The translations under genes were made by a program, and so were the position numbers. Below, one piece after another: positions 43,288 through 52,731 of a stretch of 64,000 bases of DNA. This stretch comes from Polyangium sp. y55x31 (GTDB lineage Bacteria; Myxococcota_A; Polyangia; Polyangiales; Polyangiaceae): assembly GCF_029946505.1 (NCBI RefSeq), contig NZ_JARZHG010000026.1, forward strand, positions 62,001 through 126,000, in the 5' to 3' direction. A model generated the notes under the pieces. The model was not told the DNA's origin, ran no database searches, and saw only the letters and a program-made list of their open reading frames with translations. How positions within the stretch are numbered: position 1 is the first letter of the stretch; each line of letters opens with the position of its first letter.

Positions 43288-45408
43288 ATGAAGACCTTCC
43301 CGAGGCTCCTCTGCTCCGCGCTGATCACCGGGGCGATGCTCGCGCCGCGCCTCGCTTCGGCCGACGGCGCGCTCCGCACGGTCCTCGTCATCGACGCCTC
43401 CTCGTCGATGCGCGGCACCGACCCCAAGGAGCTCCGCAAGGTCGCGGCCGAGCTCTTCGTCGACCTCACGCGCAGCGGCGACGAGCTCGCCGTCGTCGGC
43501 TTCGACGGCGCCGCGCGTGACGCCATGCCCACCCTCGTCGTCGTGCGGACGCCCGACGATCGCGCTCGGATCAAGCAGGCCATCCGCGCCGTCGGCAACG
43601 ATGGAAACTGGACCGATTTCACCGCCGGCCTCGAAGGCGCGCACCGCTTGCTCGCGGGCAAACCTCGCGCCCCCGGCGACCAGGACCTCATCGTCTTCCT
43701 CACGGACGGCCGCTGCGATCCGGACCCGCATGGCCCGCTCGCGGACGCCGCGCGCGCGAGCGGCGGCAAGACCAGGGTCGAACAGGTTTGTCAGGCCAAG
43801 GTCCTGGACGACCTCGTCCCTTCCTTCGGCAAAACCCGCATCTACGCCGTTGGTTTGTCGAAGAGCGCCCCGCGTGCCTTCCTCGAAGACCTCGGCCGCC
43901 GCACGGGCGGCATCGGTGTCGCCACCGATCGCCCCGACGAGCTCCCGCGCCTCTTCGCCGACATCTATGCCCGCCTCTTCGGCGGCCGCCTCACCGAGGG
44001 CGCGTCTGCGCCTTCGATTTCCGTTCCCGTCGACGAAGGCGCGGCCTCGCTCGACGTCGTCCTCGTCGGCCCCCCGAAGCTCGGCATGCGCCTCTTCGAT
44101 CCGAAGGGGGCGGAGGTCTCCACCACGGGCGATCGTCCCGGCGTGTATTTCTCGGACAACCCTGCGTACCGCCTCCTGCGCCTCGACGCCCCCGAGCCTG
44201 GCGCGTATCGCCTCGACGTCTCCGGCGGCGGCACGGGAGGCCGGTATGCGATCCTGCAAAACCTCGATTTGCACCTCTCATTCCCGGGTTTGCCCGAGGT
44301 CCTCGAAACCGGCAAAAGCGCCACCGTAAAACTTCGCCTCGCGACCCCGGGCGGAAAAGCCCCGTCGAAGACCTTCCTCGACCGCCACGCATTCTCCCTC
44401 GCAGCCGTGGAAGGCGTGAACGCATGCGACGACGTGGCCCTCGCCGCGGCCGCTCCCGTGCCCCTCCGCGCGCTCGCGGACGGCTCGTTCGAGGCCACGA
44501 TCACGCCCTCGAAAAAGGGTGCTTTGTGCCTCCTCGGCCGCATGAGCCCGGGCGAGTCGGGCGTCCTCACGCGCGAGACCCGGGGCGCCCCGGTCCGCGT
44601 CATTCCGCCGATTCACCTGAAAGCCGCCGTCACCCAGCCGTTTGGCCCGGTCAAACAGGACGGCCGCGCCGCCGCCATCATCTCCCTCGAAGGCAGCGAC
44701 GTCGGCGAGCTCATCTTCGCCGACCTCGAGCACGAGCACCTCGAGAACGAGGGCAACCGCGAGGGCATGTCGCTCTCGCATCGCGACGTCGAGATTGGGC
44801 CTGCCACGAAGAAACAATTCGACGTCACCCTCATCGTCGGCCGCGACGCGCCGCCCGGCCCCCGCGAGATCACGCTCCGCATCGTCCCCAAAAAGCCGCA
44901 GGGCTTCGAGGATCGCGCGGTCACCGTCCGCGTCCCCGTCACGATCGTCCCGCTCACGTTCTGGGAGCGTTACGGCCGTAACATCCAGCTCTTCCTCGCG
45001 GCCTTCACCGCCTTCTTCCTCATCATCGGCCTCATGCTCCCGGCGCGCTTCCGGCGCACGGCGATCCTCCATTACGAAGATCGCCGCGACCCCGATCTCC
45101 CGCGCCAGGCCAAATTCCCGCTCGGGACGAAGGCGCGCGCGGGCCTTTATCGATCGGCGCGCATCACCATCGGCCCGATGGGCCCCATGCCGCGCGGCGG
45201 CGTCGTCGAGCTCCGCGCGGGCCCCGGCGGCGCCGTCCTCGCCCGCCCCGTCGGGGGCAAACGCGCGACGGAGCTCCCGCGCGAGGACGATTTCAGCGGG
45301 GGCGAGCCCCGCGAGCCGAGGCTCGTGAATGGCTGGTTCCGCGTCTCACCGGGCGTGAAATACGCGATCGAGGGGACCGGGCTCGTCTTCTGGTGGAGCC
45401 CGCGGTGA
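43288..45408 (+). CDS. vWA-domain membrane protein
   Basis: The 706-residue product has a cleavable signal peptide (LASADG) and a vWA domain (~27-220) with an intact MIDAS motif DASSSMRGTDP (~36). A beta-rich middle follows, and a C-terminal hydrophobic helix (~570-590, NIQLFLAAFTAFFLI) with a cytoplasmic tail of ~110 residues. It is predicted to display a metal-dependent adhesion-like domain outside the inner membrane. It begins 13 nt after the SulP gene, so it may be in that operon, yet a vWA partner is also expected for the tubulin-like operon ~1.7 kb downstream. Confidence 0.82.
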   Translation: MKTFPRLLCSALITGAMLAPRLASADGALRTVLVIDASSSMRGTDPKELRKVAAELFVDLTRSGDELAVVGFDGAARDAMPTLVVVRTPDDRARIKQAIRAVGNDGNWTDFTAGLEGAHRLLAGKPRAPGDQDLIVFLTDGRCDPDPHGPLADAARASGGKTRVEQVCQAKVLDDLVPSFGKTRIYAVGLSKSAPRAFLEDLGRRTGGIGVATDRPDELPRLFADIYARLFGGRLTEGASAPSISVPVDEGAASLDVVLVGPPKLGMRLFDPKGAEVSTTGDRPGVYFSDNPAYRLLRLDAPEPGAYRLDVSGGGTGGRYAILQNLDLHLSFPGLPEVLETGKSATVKLRLATPGGKAPSKTFLDRHAFSLAAVEGVNACDDVALAAAAPVPLRALADGSFEATITPSKKGALCLLGRMSPGESGVLTRETRGAPVRVIPPIHLKAAVTQPFGPVKQDGRAAAIISLEGSDVGELIFADLEHEHLENEGNREGMSLSHRDVEIGPATKKQFDVTLIVGRDAPPGPREITLRIVPKKPQGFEDRAVTVRVPVTIVPLTFWERYGRNIQLFLAAFTAFFLIIGLMLPARFRRTAILHYEDRRDPDLPRQAKFPLGTKARAGLYRSARITIGPMGPMPRGGVVELRAGPGGAVLARPVGGKRATELPREDDFSGGEPREPRLVNGWFRVSPGVKYAIEGTGLVFWWSPR

Positions 45409-45450
45409 GGTCCTCAGCCTGGGATGTACCCCCGGCCCGCCCGTGCGGCA

Positions 45451-46935
45451 TCACTGCCTGAGGTTCATCACCGCTTCCATCACGCGGTTGAGATTGAAGG
45501 TGCCTGGCTTCTGGCGCGGCGGGAATTCGCGGAAGCTCTCGAGCCACTGCCCCACGTAGGCCACCGCGGGCAGGACCACGAACATGTGCTCCATGTACCA
45601 GCGCCCGTAACCGATGGCCTCGTACTCGGCACGCTCGAACGGGTCCATGCGCAGATTCGTCATCAGCGGCGCGCGCAGCTCCGTGAATGGCTCGATCCAG
45701 ACACGCAGCCCGTGGGCGTCTTGCCGCAGGAAGGTGACCTTCCAATCGTCATAACGCAGCGCCGCGATGCTGCCGTCGTCGGTCCAGTACAGGAACTCCC
45801 GTCGCGGCCATGGCCCCTGACCCTGGAGCGCGGGCAGGAGGTTGTAGCCGTCGAGGTGGACCTTGTAGTTCCTGTCGCCGACTTTCTTGCCTTTCAACAA
45901 TTGTTCCTTGATGCCGGGATCTCCCGCCGCTGCCAGCAGCGTCGGCAGCATGTCTTCATGCGCGGCGGTGTCGTTGATGACCGTGCCGGGCTCGACGACG
46001 CCGGGCCATCGGATCAGGCAGGGCACGCGGTAGCTACCTTCCCAGTTCGTATTTTTCTCGCCGCGGAACATCGTCGTGCCGCCGTCGGGCCAGGTGAAGG
46101 TTTCCGCGCCATTGTCGGTGGAATACATCACGATCGTGTCTTCCGCGAGGCCTAGCTCCTCGAGCTTGTCCAGCAATTGGCCGACCTGGCCGTCATGCTC
46201 GACGAGTCCATCGGCGTAAATGCCATAACCAGTCTTGCCCTGCGCCGACTTCTTCAGGTGCGTGAAGACGTGCATGCGCGTGGAGTTCCACCAGAGGAAG
46301 AAGGGCTTCTTTGCCTTCTTGGCGCGCGCCATGAAGTCGAGCGCCCTTTTGGTGATCTCCTCGTCGATCGTCTCCATGCGTTTTTTCGTCAGCGGGCCGG
46401 TGTCCTCGATGCGGCCATTGGCGAAGCTGTGAATGACGCCGCGCGGGCCGAACCTCTTCTTGAACTGCGGATCCTTCGGATAGTCGGGGTGCTCCGGCTC
46501 CTCCTCCGCGTTCAGGTGGTAGAGGTTGCCGAAGAACTCGTCGAATCCGTGGTTCGTCGGCAGCATTTCATCGCGATCACCGAGATGGTTCTTCCCGAAC
46601 TGGCCGGTCATGTAGCCGCGCGCCTTGAGCAAGACGGCGATCGTCGGATCTTCCACCTTCAATCCCTCGGGCCCGCCCGGCATTCCGATCTTGGTGAGGC
46701 CCGTGCGGATGGGCGACTGACCGGTGATGAACGCCGCGCGGCCGGCGGTGCAGCTCTGCTGGCCATACCAGTCCGTGAACAGCGCGCCTTCCTTGGCGAG
46801 TCGGTCGATATTGGGCGTCCTGTAGCCCATCAAGCCCCTGTTGTAGGCGCTGAGATTGAACTGACCGATGTCATCGCCCCAGATGATGAGGATGTTGGGC
46901 TTCTTGCCCTGCGCGGTTTTCTTGTGCTTCCGCAT
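45451..46935 (-). CDS. Arylsulfatase-type sulfatase
   Basis: The 494-residue product is a type I sulfatase. It begins with the metal-binding NILIIWGDDIGQ strand and has the catalytic signature QQSCTAGRAAFITG (~Cys61), in which the usual Pro of CxPSR is Ala and the Ser is Gly. This variant is common in one arylsulfatase subgroup, and the Cys would be converted to formylglycine. A TDNGAE motif and a Lys-Asn-His segment (GKNHLGD) are also present. No signal peptide is obvious. It has somewhat less G/C bias in codon choice than neighbours, and it is oriented against the genes on both sides. Confidence 0.88.
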   Translation of the reverse strand: MRKHKKTAQGKKPNILIIWGDDIGQFNLSAYNRGLMGYRTPNIDRLAKEGALFTDWYGQQSCTAGRAAFITGQSPIRTGLTKIGMPGGPEGLKVEDPTIAVLLKARGYMTGQFGKNHLGDRDEMLPTNHGFDEFFGNLYHLNAEEEPEHPDYPKDPQFKKRFGPRGVIHSFANGRIEDTGPLTKKRMETIDEEITKRALDFMARAKKAKKPFFLWWNSTRMHVFTHLKKSAQGKTGYGIYADGLVEHDGQVGQLLDKLEELGLAEDTIVMYSTDNGAETFTWPDGGTTMFRGEKNTNWEGSYRVPCLIRWPGVVEPGTVINDTAAHEDMLPTLLAAAGDPGIKEQLLKGKKVGDRNYKVHLDGYNLLPALQGQGPWPRREFLYWTDDGSIAALRYDDWKVTFLRQDAHGLRVWIEPFTELRAPLMTNLRMDPFERAEYEAIGYGRWYMEHMFVVLPAVAYVGQWLESFREFPPRQKPGTFNLNRVMEAVMNLRQ

Positions 46936-47136
46936 GGATGGTCCCCCCTTTGGTGGTGTGCGCGGAACCTAGTGCGGGGTGGCCGGCGAGGTCAGCAGGC
47001 GCCCCCCCGCCCTCGCGAGGGCCGCTCCCGTGGATCGTCGTGGAAGTACAGGGAGTTGTTCTGGAACATCGATCTTTCCACGGCCCTCCCGACTCTGGTA
47101 CGCTCCGCAGCCCCCGCTCTCGGGGAGGGGAAACGC
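46936..47136. promoter_or_regulatory. Divergent promoter region for sulfatase and tubulin-like operon
   Basis: The ~200 nt contain no ORF of interest. They must hold both promoters. No strong -35/-10 pair or operator palindrome was located. Confidence 0.4.
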
Positions 47137-50100
47137 ATGCCGCTCAGCGAAAAGAAGATCGCCCCCGCATTTTTCATTGGCCTCGGGGGCGCGGGAGGCG
47201 CCATCGTCGACGAGCTCGCCCGCAAGGTGAAGCAGGAAGACTCGTTCGAGCGATACAAGGACCTCGTACACTTCTTCGCGTTCGACACCGACGCCGACGA
47301 CCTCGCGCGGCTCGTCTGGATCGACGCGGCCCACAAGTTCGTCCTCTCGGACTTCGACAAGCCCGAGTACGTCGAGCTCAAGCGCGGAAAGCTCCACGCC
47401 AAGGCCGATCCTCTCTTCGAGCAGTGGTGGCCCGCGTGGTACCAGCCCCGCGCGCACCGCGGCAAGGGCGCCGGCCAGATCCGCATCGAGAGCCGCCTCT
47501 CGCTCTACCACCACCTCGAAAACGATCGCGCCAAGATCCTCGAGACCTTGGAGAAGGCGATCCGCCGCGCCTACGACGTCCACAACCCCTTCCGCGCCAA
47601 CAAGGCCGCCAAGATCCACGTCTATGCCTCCCTCGCCGGCGGCACCGGCTCCGGCGGCTTCGCCACGATGGCGCTCACGGTCCGGCGCCTCCTCGGCGGC
47701 CAGCGTGGACATCGCATCATCGGCACGTTCGTCCTGCCGAACGTTTTTCGCGGCAAGGGCCTGCCGCCGAACCAGTTCGACAAGATCATGTCGAACGGCT
47801 ACGCGGCCCTCCAGGAGCTCGAGCTCCTCCAGAGCGCCGGCCCCGCCGCGCCCGTCGAGTTCCACTACGACCCGGACAACCCCGAGCGCGTGCTGGTCGA
47901 CCGGCCTCCCTTCGATCAGATCTATCTCGTCGAGGAGAAGACCGAGAGCGGCGTCGTCCTCGCCGACTCGCAGGAGGTCTACCCCGCGATCGCCGACGCG
48001 GCGCACGCGCAGATCTTCACCTCCATCCTCGATCGCGAGGGCTCGACGCTCGACAACGACACGCGCGAGCTGATGCAGCTCGACGAGCAGGGTTTTACCA
48101 AGTCGTTCGGCTCCTTCGGCATCGGCGCGCTCGTCCTGCCCGTCGAGGACGTCCTCGAACACGCGGCCTTGAAGCTCGGCGCGGAGCTCTTGCTCGCGGC
48201 CGTGCCCGGCGGCAGCGCGGCGCTCGGCGACGGCGCCGACCTCGACGCGGCCGATCAGGCCTTCGTCCGTGGCCTCGAAAGCAAGGCCGAAGGCAAGGGC
48301 GAGGATGCAGAGCCGTATCGCCGCGCCGTCGAGTGGGCGCGCGGCGGCGGCAGCGGCGGCGAGGGCACGATCGGCGCGTTCCTCCGCCGCACGCGTGAGG
48401 ACGTCGCCAAGCGCATCGACGAGGCCATCAAGCTGCGCGGCTGGGACGAGGCCGAGCTTTCGACGTTCGAGCGCGACCCCGAGCGCGTCCGCTCCGAGAC
48501 CGCGCAGGCCTTCGCCGCGCTCAAGGTCCAGGTCGGCAAGAGCGAGGACGCCGCGCGTGAGCGGGCGCGCGAGGCGGCATTGCGTGTCGCGGCCGAATCC
48601 GGCGAGCTTTCGCTCACCGAGCTCGCGAAGGACAAGGGCCCGACCGAGGCGCGTTATTTCCACGCCTTGCTGAGGCAGGCCGTCGCGGCCGAGCAGGAGA
48701 CTGCGCGCAAGGCCTACGAACGAGGCCTCGTCCTCTCGGACGGCCGCCTCGGCGAGGACTTCAAGCGCCGCGTCGACGAGCTCGCCGCGGCCGCGCCGGA
48801 GACGCTCCTCGAAAAACTCCCGGGCCGGGAAAACGATTACTTCGAGGTCGCGGCCTCCTTCGCCGGCTGGTATCGCGACGTGCTCGACGGCCTCCGCGCG
48901 CGCATCCGCGCGAACGCCTTGATCGAGTACTTCGCGGCAGTCCTGCGCGAGCTCGATCGCCGCCGCCTGTCGAGCTTCCACTTCTTCGCGCGGGTCGATC
49001 GCATTCAGCGCCGCCTCGAAGAGCGCGCCGCGCGTATCGTCTCCGCGGGCGGCCGGCGGCACGAGGGCGGCGACGCGAATCGCTATGTGCTCGACGTCGA
49101 GGTCCTCCAGGACCACCGCACCGGCCATCGGCTCTGGGATCACCTTTATGCGCGCCTCGTGCGCCCGAGTGATCTCCAGCTCTCCGGCGCGCTCTCGCGC
49201 CTCGCGGCGGTCGCGAGCCAGGGCGGCGCCGAGCAGGACATCGAGCGCCGCATCATCGACGACCTCGTCCAGCTCGCCTCCGCCGCGCTTCGAGGCCGCA
49301 TCGCGGGCGGCCTCGAAGAGCGTGGCCTCCGCATCGACGAAGAGCTTCGTTTCGAGGCTCAGCTCGTCTCGGCCTCGCGCAGGCTCGAACGCCGCGGCGG
49401 CCCGCTCCCGCCCGCGTCCGATCCGCAATGGATCGAAGAGGCGCGCCGCACGCCCGAGGACGAGATCCAGAAGTACATCAAGGACAAGCTCGAATTCGCG
49501 GCCGCGAAATGTGCGCCCTTCGTGACGCTCGGCGCGGGCGCGCCGCTCCTTCCGGACAAGGCGTACGTCGTCATGCACGGCGATTACGAGCGCACGCTCG
49601 GGCCCGTGCTCGCGCACCTCGCCACGCACCGCGTCGATCGTGGCCAGATCGTCGCCTCGGAGCACCCGTACGAGATCATCTTCTACCTCGCGCGGCTCGG
49701 CTGCCCGCTGCACGCGGTGAAGAGTTTGTCCGATTACGAGCGCCGTTATCGCGCGGTGAAGGACAAGGAGCTCGCCGAGGGCGCGAAGGTCCCGGGTTTG
49801 CCCAAGGGCGTCCCGCAGATCCCGCTGCACATCGACCGGAACTGGGAGGGCGCGCCGGAGCCGGATACGCGCCTCTTCCGCATCTCGATCGACGGCGTGC
49901 GCGAGAACGACTCCAAGCTCGCCTGGATGGAGCGGGTCTCGCTCGTCCGCAAGAAGGCCGGCGAGGAGCAGGTCCGCACGGACGACATGCGTGATTTCAC
50001 GCTCGCGGTTTGCTTCGGTGTCATCCGCCGCGTGGACGGGGTCTACTTCATCGAGGATCCGGATCTACCGGAGGATCGCCGCAAGCTCGGCAAGTTCCGC

Positions 50101-50355
50101 GATCAGGCATTTTCGAGTTACCGCGGCCGCATCGACGCGCAAAAAACCTGGGTGCGTCGCGCGTGTGCAGCGCTTCTTCTCCGGATCGAGGAGGACCGCA
50201 ACCTCTCCGAGCTCGCCTCGCGCCTCGAAGCGCACATCGCCGACATCGAGCGTCTGGTCAAACTCGCCGACGGCGCGGGCGGCAAACCCGAGCTCGAGCA
50301 CCTCGCTCGCGAGCTCGAATGCGTCGCGGTGTTCCGCCGGGAAAAAGGGCTCTGA
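47137..50355 (+). CDS. Tubulin/FtsZ-superfamily-like protein
   Basis: The 1072-residue product starts with FFIGLGGAGGAIVDEL, the first nucleotide loop (T1) of the superfamily. It carries the tubulin signature SLAGGTGSGGFATM (~165-178). The tubulin-like part extends to ~400; the rest is long, helical and Glu/Arg-rich and has no recognised domain. Proteins of this type (tubulin-like domain, Pfam Tubulin_2) are encoded in operons with vWA and membrane proteins and have been proposed to remodel membranes. GTP binding is expected. It is the first of three tightly spaced genes, 15 nt before the next. Confidence 0.82.
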   Translation: MPLSEKKIAPAFFIGLGGAGGAIVDELARKVKQEDSFERYKDLVHFFAFDTDADDLARLVWIDAAHKFVLSDFDKPEYVELKRGKLHAKADPLFEQWWPAWYQPRAHRGKGAGQIRIESRLSLYHHLENDRAKILETLEKAIRRAYDVHNPFRANKAAKIHVYASLAGGTGSGGFATMALTVRRLLGGQRGHRIIGTFVLPNVFRGKGLPPNQFDKIMSNGYAALQELELLQSAGPAAPVEFHYDPDNPERVLVDRPPFDQIYLVEEKTESGVVLADSQEVYPAIADAAHAQIFTSILDREGSTLDNDTRELMQLDEQGFTKSFGSFGIGALVLPVEDVLEHAALKLGAELLLAAVPGGSAALGDGADLDAADQAFVRGLESKAEGKGEDAEPYRRAVEWARGGGSGGEGTIGAFLRRTREDVAKRIDEAIKLRGWDEAELSTFERDPERVRSETAQAFAALKVQVGKSEDAARERAREAALRVAAESGELSLTELAKDKGPTEARYFHALLRQAVAAEQETARKAYERGLVLSDGRLGEDFKRRVDELAAAAPETLLEKLPGRENDYFEVAASFAGWYRDVLDGLRARIRANALIEYFAAVLRELDRRRLSSFHFFARVDRIQRRLEERAARIVSAGGRRHEGGDANRYVLDVEVLQDHRTGHRLWDHLYARLVRPSDLQLSGALSRLAAVASQGGAEQDIERRIIDDLVQLASAALRGRIAGGLEERGLRIDEELRFEAQLVSASRRLERRGGPLPPASDPQWIEEARRTPEDEIQKYIKDKLEFAAAKCAPFVTLGAGAPLLPDKAYVVMHGDYERTLGPVLAHLATHRVDRGQIVASEHPYEIIFYLARLGCPLHAVKSLSDYERRYRAVKDKELAEGAKVPGLPKGVPQIPLHIDRNWEGAPEPDTRLFRISIDGVRENDSKLAWMERVSLVRKKAGEEQVRTDDMRDFTLAVCFGVIRRVDGVYFIEDPDLPEDRRKLGKFRDQAFSSYRGRIDAQKTWVRRACAALLLRIEEDRNLSELASRLEAHIADIERLVKLADGAGGKPELEHLARELECVAVFRREKGL

Positions 50356-50370
50356 GGCCCCGGGGGGCGC

Positions 50371-52731
50371 GTGCGCGTGATCGACGATCGAACGAGGCGT
50401 CCCACGCTGCTCGTCGGCGTGGGCGCCTTCGGCCGTGACGTCGCGCGCGCGGCCCGCGGCGGCTCGCTCGTCGCGCTCGAAATCGCCGTGGGCGCGGAAA
50501 GCAAACCCGACGCCCCGGCCCTCGATCCGAATGCGAAGGACCCGTATTCCCCGATCGTGAAGCGCGCCGAGGACGCGCTCGCGGCGCTGCTCGACGTCGG
50601 CCATTACCTCGGCTCCTCGTCCCCGACCGATCCGCGTGGCCCGCTTTGCGACGTCCTCGTCGTCGCCGACCTCGGCGAGCCCTCCGTCGCGCCCCTCGTC
50701 GCGCCCCTCGCCGCCGCCCTCGCTTCGGGCCTGCGCCGCGCCTTCTCGGCCATCCTGCGCTCGGGTGACGGCGCGCTCGTCGTCTGCCCGCTACTCTTTT
50801 GCCCCCGCACCGGCGACCGGGCCGTGATGGCGCGCGCAGCCTCCTCCCTCGCCGACCTGTCCCGACAAACGCAATCCTCGGCCCGCGCGCGCCTCGGCGG
50901 CCGCGTCTATCTCGTCGAGGACCAGAGCGGCAAATACCTCCTCTCCCGCGCCGAGATGGTCCGCTCCTTTGCGGCATTCCTCTCGACATTGTGCTTGCCG
51001 CCGGTGCGCGATGACGATCGCGGCGTGCGCCGCCTCGTCGAGGACGACGGTCCGCCCGGCACCTTCGCCACGTTCGCCTGCGCGAGCCTCGTCTTCGATC
51101 ACGCGGCACTCTCGCGTATCGCCGCCGCGCGCCTCGGCCGCGAGATCCTCGCGCTCCTCCGCGCCCCCGTCGATCCGGCCGCGCTCGACATCGCCTCGCT
51201 CGCCGCGCCGCTCGTCCCCACGCAAAGCCGCCTCGACACCGAGCTCGCCGAGGCCGAGCCGCTCCTCGAATTGCTCGCGCCGCCCACGATCGACGTCCCC
51301 CCGATCGAATGGGACGACGACCCCGAGACGCTGCTCGAACGCAAATTCGGCTCGCTCTTCCGGGCGCGCGCCGAGGCCACGATCGGCGCGTTCCGGGACG
51401 AGGTCGAGCGGTTCCGCATGGACAAACTCGCGGCCGCGCTCGAACAACGCGGCAAGGTCCGCCTCGAAGGCGGCGAACGCGCGATCGCTGCCCGCGTCGC
51501 CGAGCTCGTCGCCGAGCGCCCCACGGGCCACGCGCGGGCCCTCTTGGTTTTACGGGACGCACGCACCCGCGCGAAAGGGTATCTCGACGAGGTCGTCCGT
51601 GCGATCGAGGCCCCCGAGCTCTCGCCGCTCCCGCCCTCGCCGCTCGCGGAAAAACTCGCCGCACTGGAGGAGGCCATCTCCTATCGCCCGCGCCCGCGCC
51701 GCATGGTCGTGCTCGGCGCCGCCCTCGGCCTCGTCTCCGCGCTCCTCCTCTCGGGCGTGCTCGTCTCCTCTTATCGCGCCCTGCTCGCCCCATTCCCGCC
51801 CTTCTTCGACGCCGTCTCCCCTTTGCCGAACGGCCGCCTCCGCCCCTTCTTCACGCCGCCGGTCCCGCTCCTCGCCGCTGCCGGCGTCTCGGCGTATTCG
51901 ACGGGGTATCGCCTCTGGAAACACCGCAAACGCCACCACAACTGGGCCTGCGAGGCCCGGGACGACCTCGCGCAGTCGATCGCGCGCCACATCCGCGAAG
52001 ACCTCATCGGCCATTACGAGCGACGCTTGCATTACGCGCGCCTCCTCTGGGTCCAGCGCGTCCTCGCGCACCTCCTCGGCCGCATCGAGCAGACCATCGC
52101 CGCCCTCGAAGCCACGCGCGCCGCCCTCGCCGCCGCCGATCGTGCCCTGCACCGCGAAGAACACGAAAGCGAACGCCACCTCTTTTCCGGCGGCCTGCTC
52201 TCCACCTCGGTCCTGCACGCGACCATCGTCGGCCGCGACGACGTCGACGCCATTTACGCCGAAATCCGCCCGCCCGAGCCGAGCGCCGCCGCCGAACGCT
52301 GGCTCCGCGAGAGCCTCGCCGAGCATCCCTGGACCGAAGCCCCGTTCGCCGCGCACGACGACCTGCTCGCCTTTTGCCACGCCGAGCTCGAATCCTTCGA
52401 GAAAACCTCGCCCTTCGAGGAAGGCAAATCCGCTTTGCACAAGGCCGCCGAATCCTCGGCCAAGAGCTTCCTCCGCCGCCTCTTCCTCAAGCTCTCGCCC
52501 GGCCTCGAGCTCGCCTCGAAATATGCGGCCGAGGCCCCCGCGCCGCTCCGCCTCCTCTTCGCGCCGCCCGAGGCGCGCAAGCTCGTCGACGCCGCGCTCG
52601 CCGAGGGGGGCTTCGAGGGCGCCTGGGACGTGCGGGCCCTCTCGCCGGATCCCGATTCGATCCTGCTCGTCGTCGCGCGCACGGGCCTGCCGCTCGAATC
52701 GCTCGCCCTCGCACGCTCGGAGGATCCGTGA
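50371..52731 (+). CDS. Two-TM partner of the tubulin-like protein
   Basis: The 786-residue product begins at a GTG. It opens with LLVGVGAFGRDVARAA, similar in style to the tubulin-like T1 loop, but the GGGTGSG signature is missing, so it may be a degenerate, non-GTP-binding paralogue. Two hydrophobic helices (~450-475 and ~490-510) are separated by a short loop, and long helical segments flank them. Membrane anchoring by a hairpin is likely. It is 15 nt after the tubulin-like gene and overlaps the third gene by 4 nt. Confidence 0.72.
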   Translation: MRVIDDRTRRPTLLVGVGAFGRDVARAARGGSLVALEIAVGAESKPDAPALDPNAKDPYSPIVKRAEDALAALLDVGHYLGSSSPTDPRGPLCDVLVVADLGEPSVAPLVAPLAAALASGLRRAFSAILRSGDGALVVCPLLFCPRTGDRAVMARAASSLADLSRQTQSSARARLGGRVYLVEDQSGKYLLSRAEMVRSFAAFLSTLCLPPVRDDDRGVRRLVEDDGPPGTFATFACASLVFDHAALSRIAAARLGREILALLRAPVDPAALDIASLAAPLVPTQSRLDTELAEAEPLLELLAPPTIDVPPIEWDDDPETLLERKFGSLFRARAEATIGAFRDEVERFRMDKLAAALEQRGKVRLEGGERAIAARVAELVAERPTGHARALLVLRDARTRAKGYLDEVVRAIEAPELSPLPPSPLAEKLAALEEAISYRPRPRRMVVLGAALGLVSALLLSGVLVSSYRALLAPFPPFFDAVSPLPNGRLRPFFTPPVPLLAAAGVSAYSTGYRLWKHRKRHHNWACEARDDLAQSIARHIREDLIGHYERRLHYARLLWVQRVLAHLLGRIEQTIAALEATRAALAAADRALHREEHESERHLFSGGLLSTSVLHATIVGRDDVDAIYAEIRPPEPSAAAERWLRESLAEHPWTEAPFAAHDDLLAFCHAELESFEKTSPFEEGKSALHKAAESSAKSFLRRLFLKLSPGLELASKYAAEAPAPLRLLFAPPEARKLVDAALAEGGFEGAWDVRALSPDPDSILLVVARTGLPLESLALARSEDP

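Noticed and set aside
40914-43769. 951-residue minus-strand open frame
   Set aside because: It is antisense to the SulP transporter, whose TM helices, STAS and cNMP-binding domain are clear.
46969-49830. 953-residue minus-strand open frame
   Set aside because: It mirrors the tubulin-like gene, which has recognisable nucleotide-binding loops; the antisense product does not.
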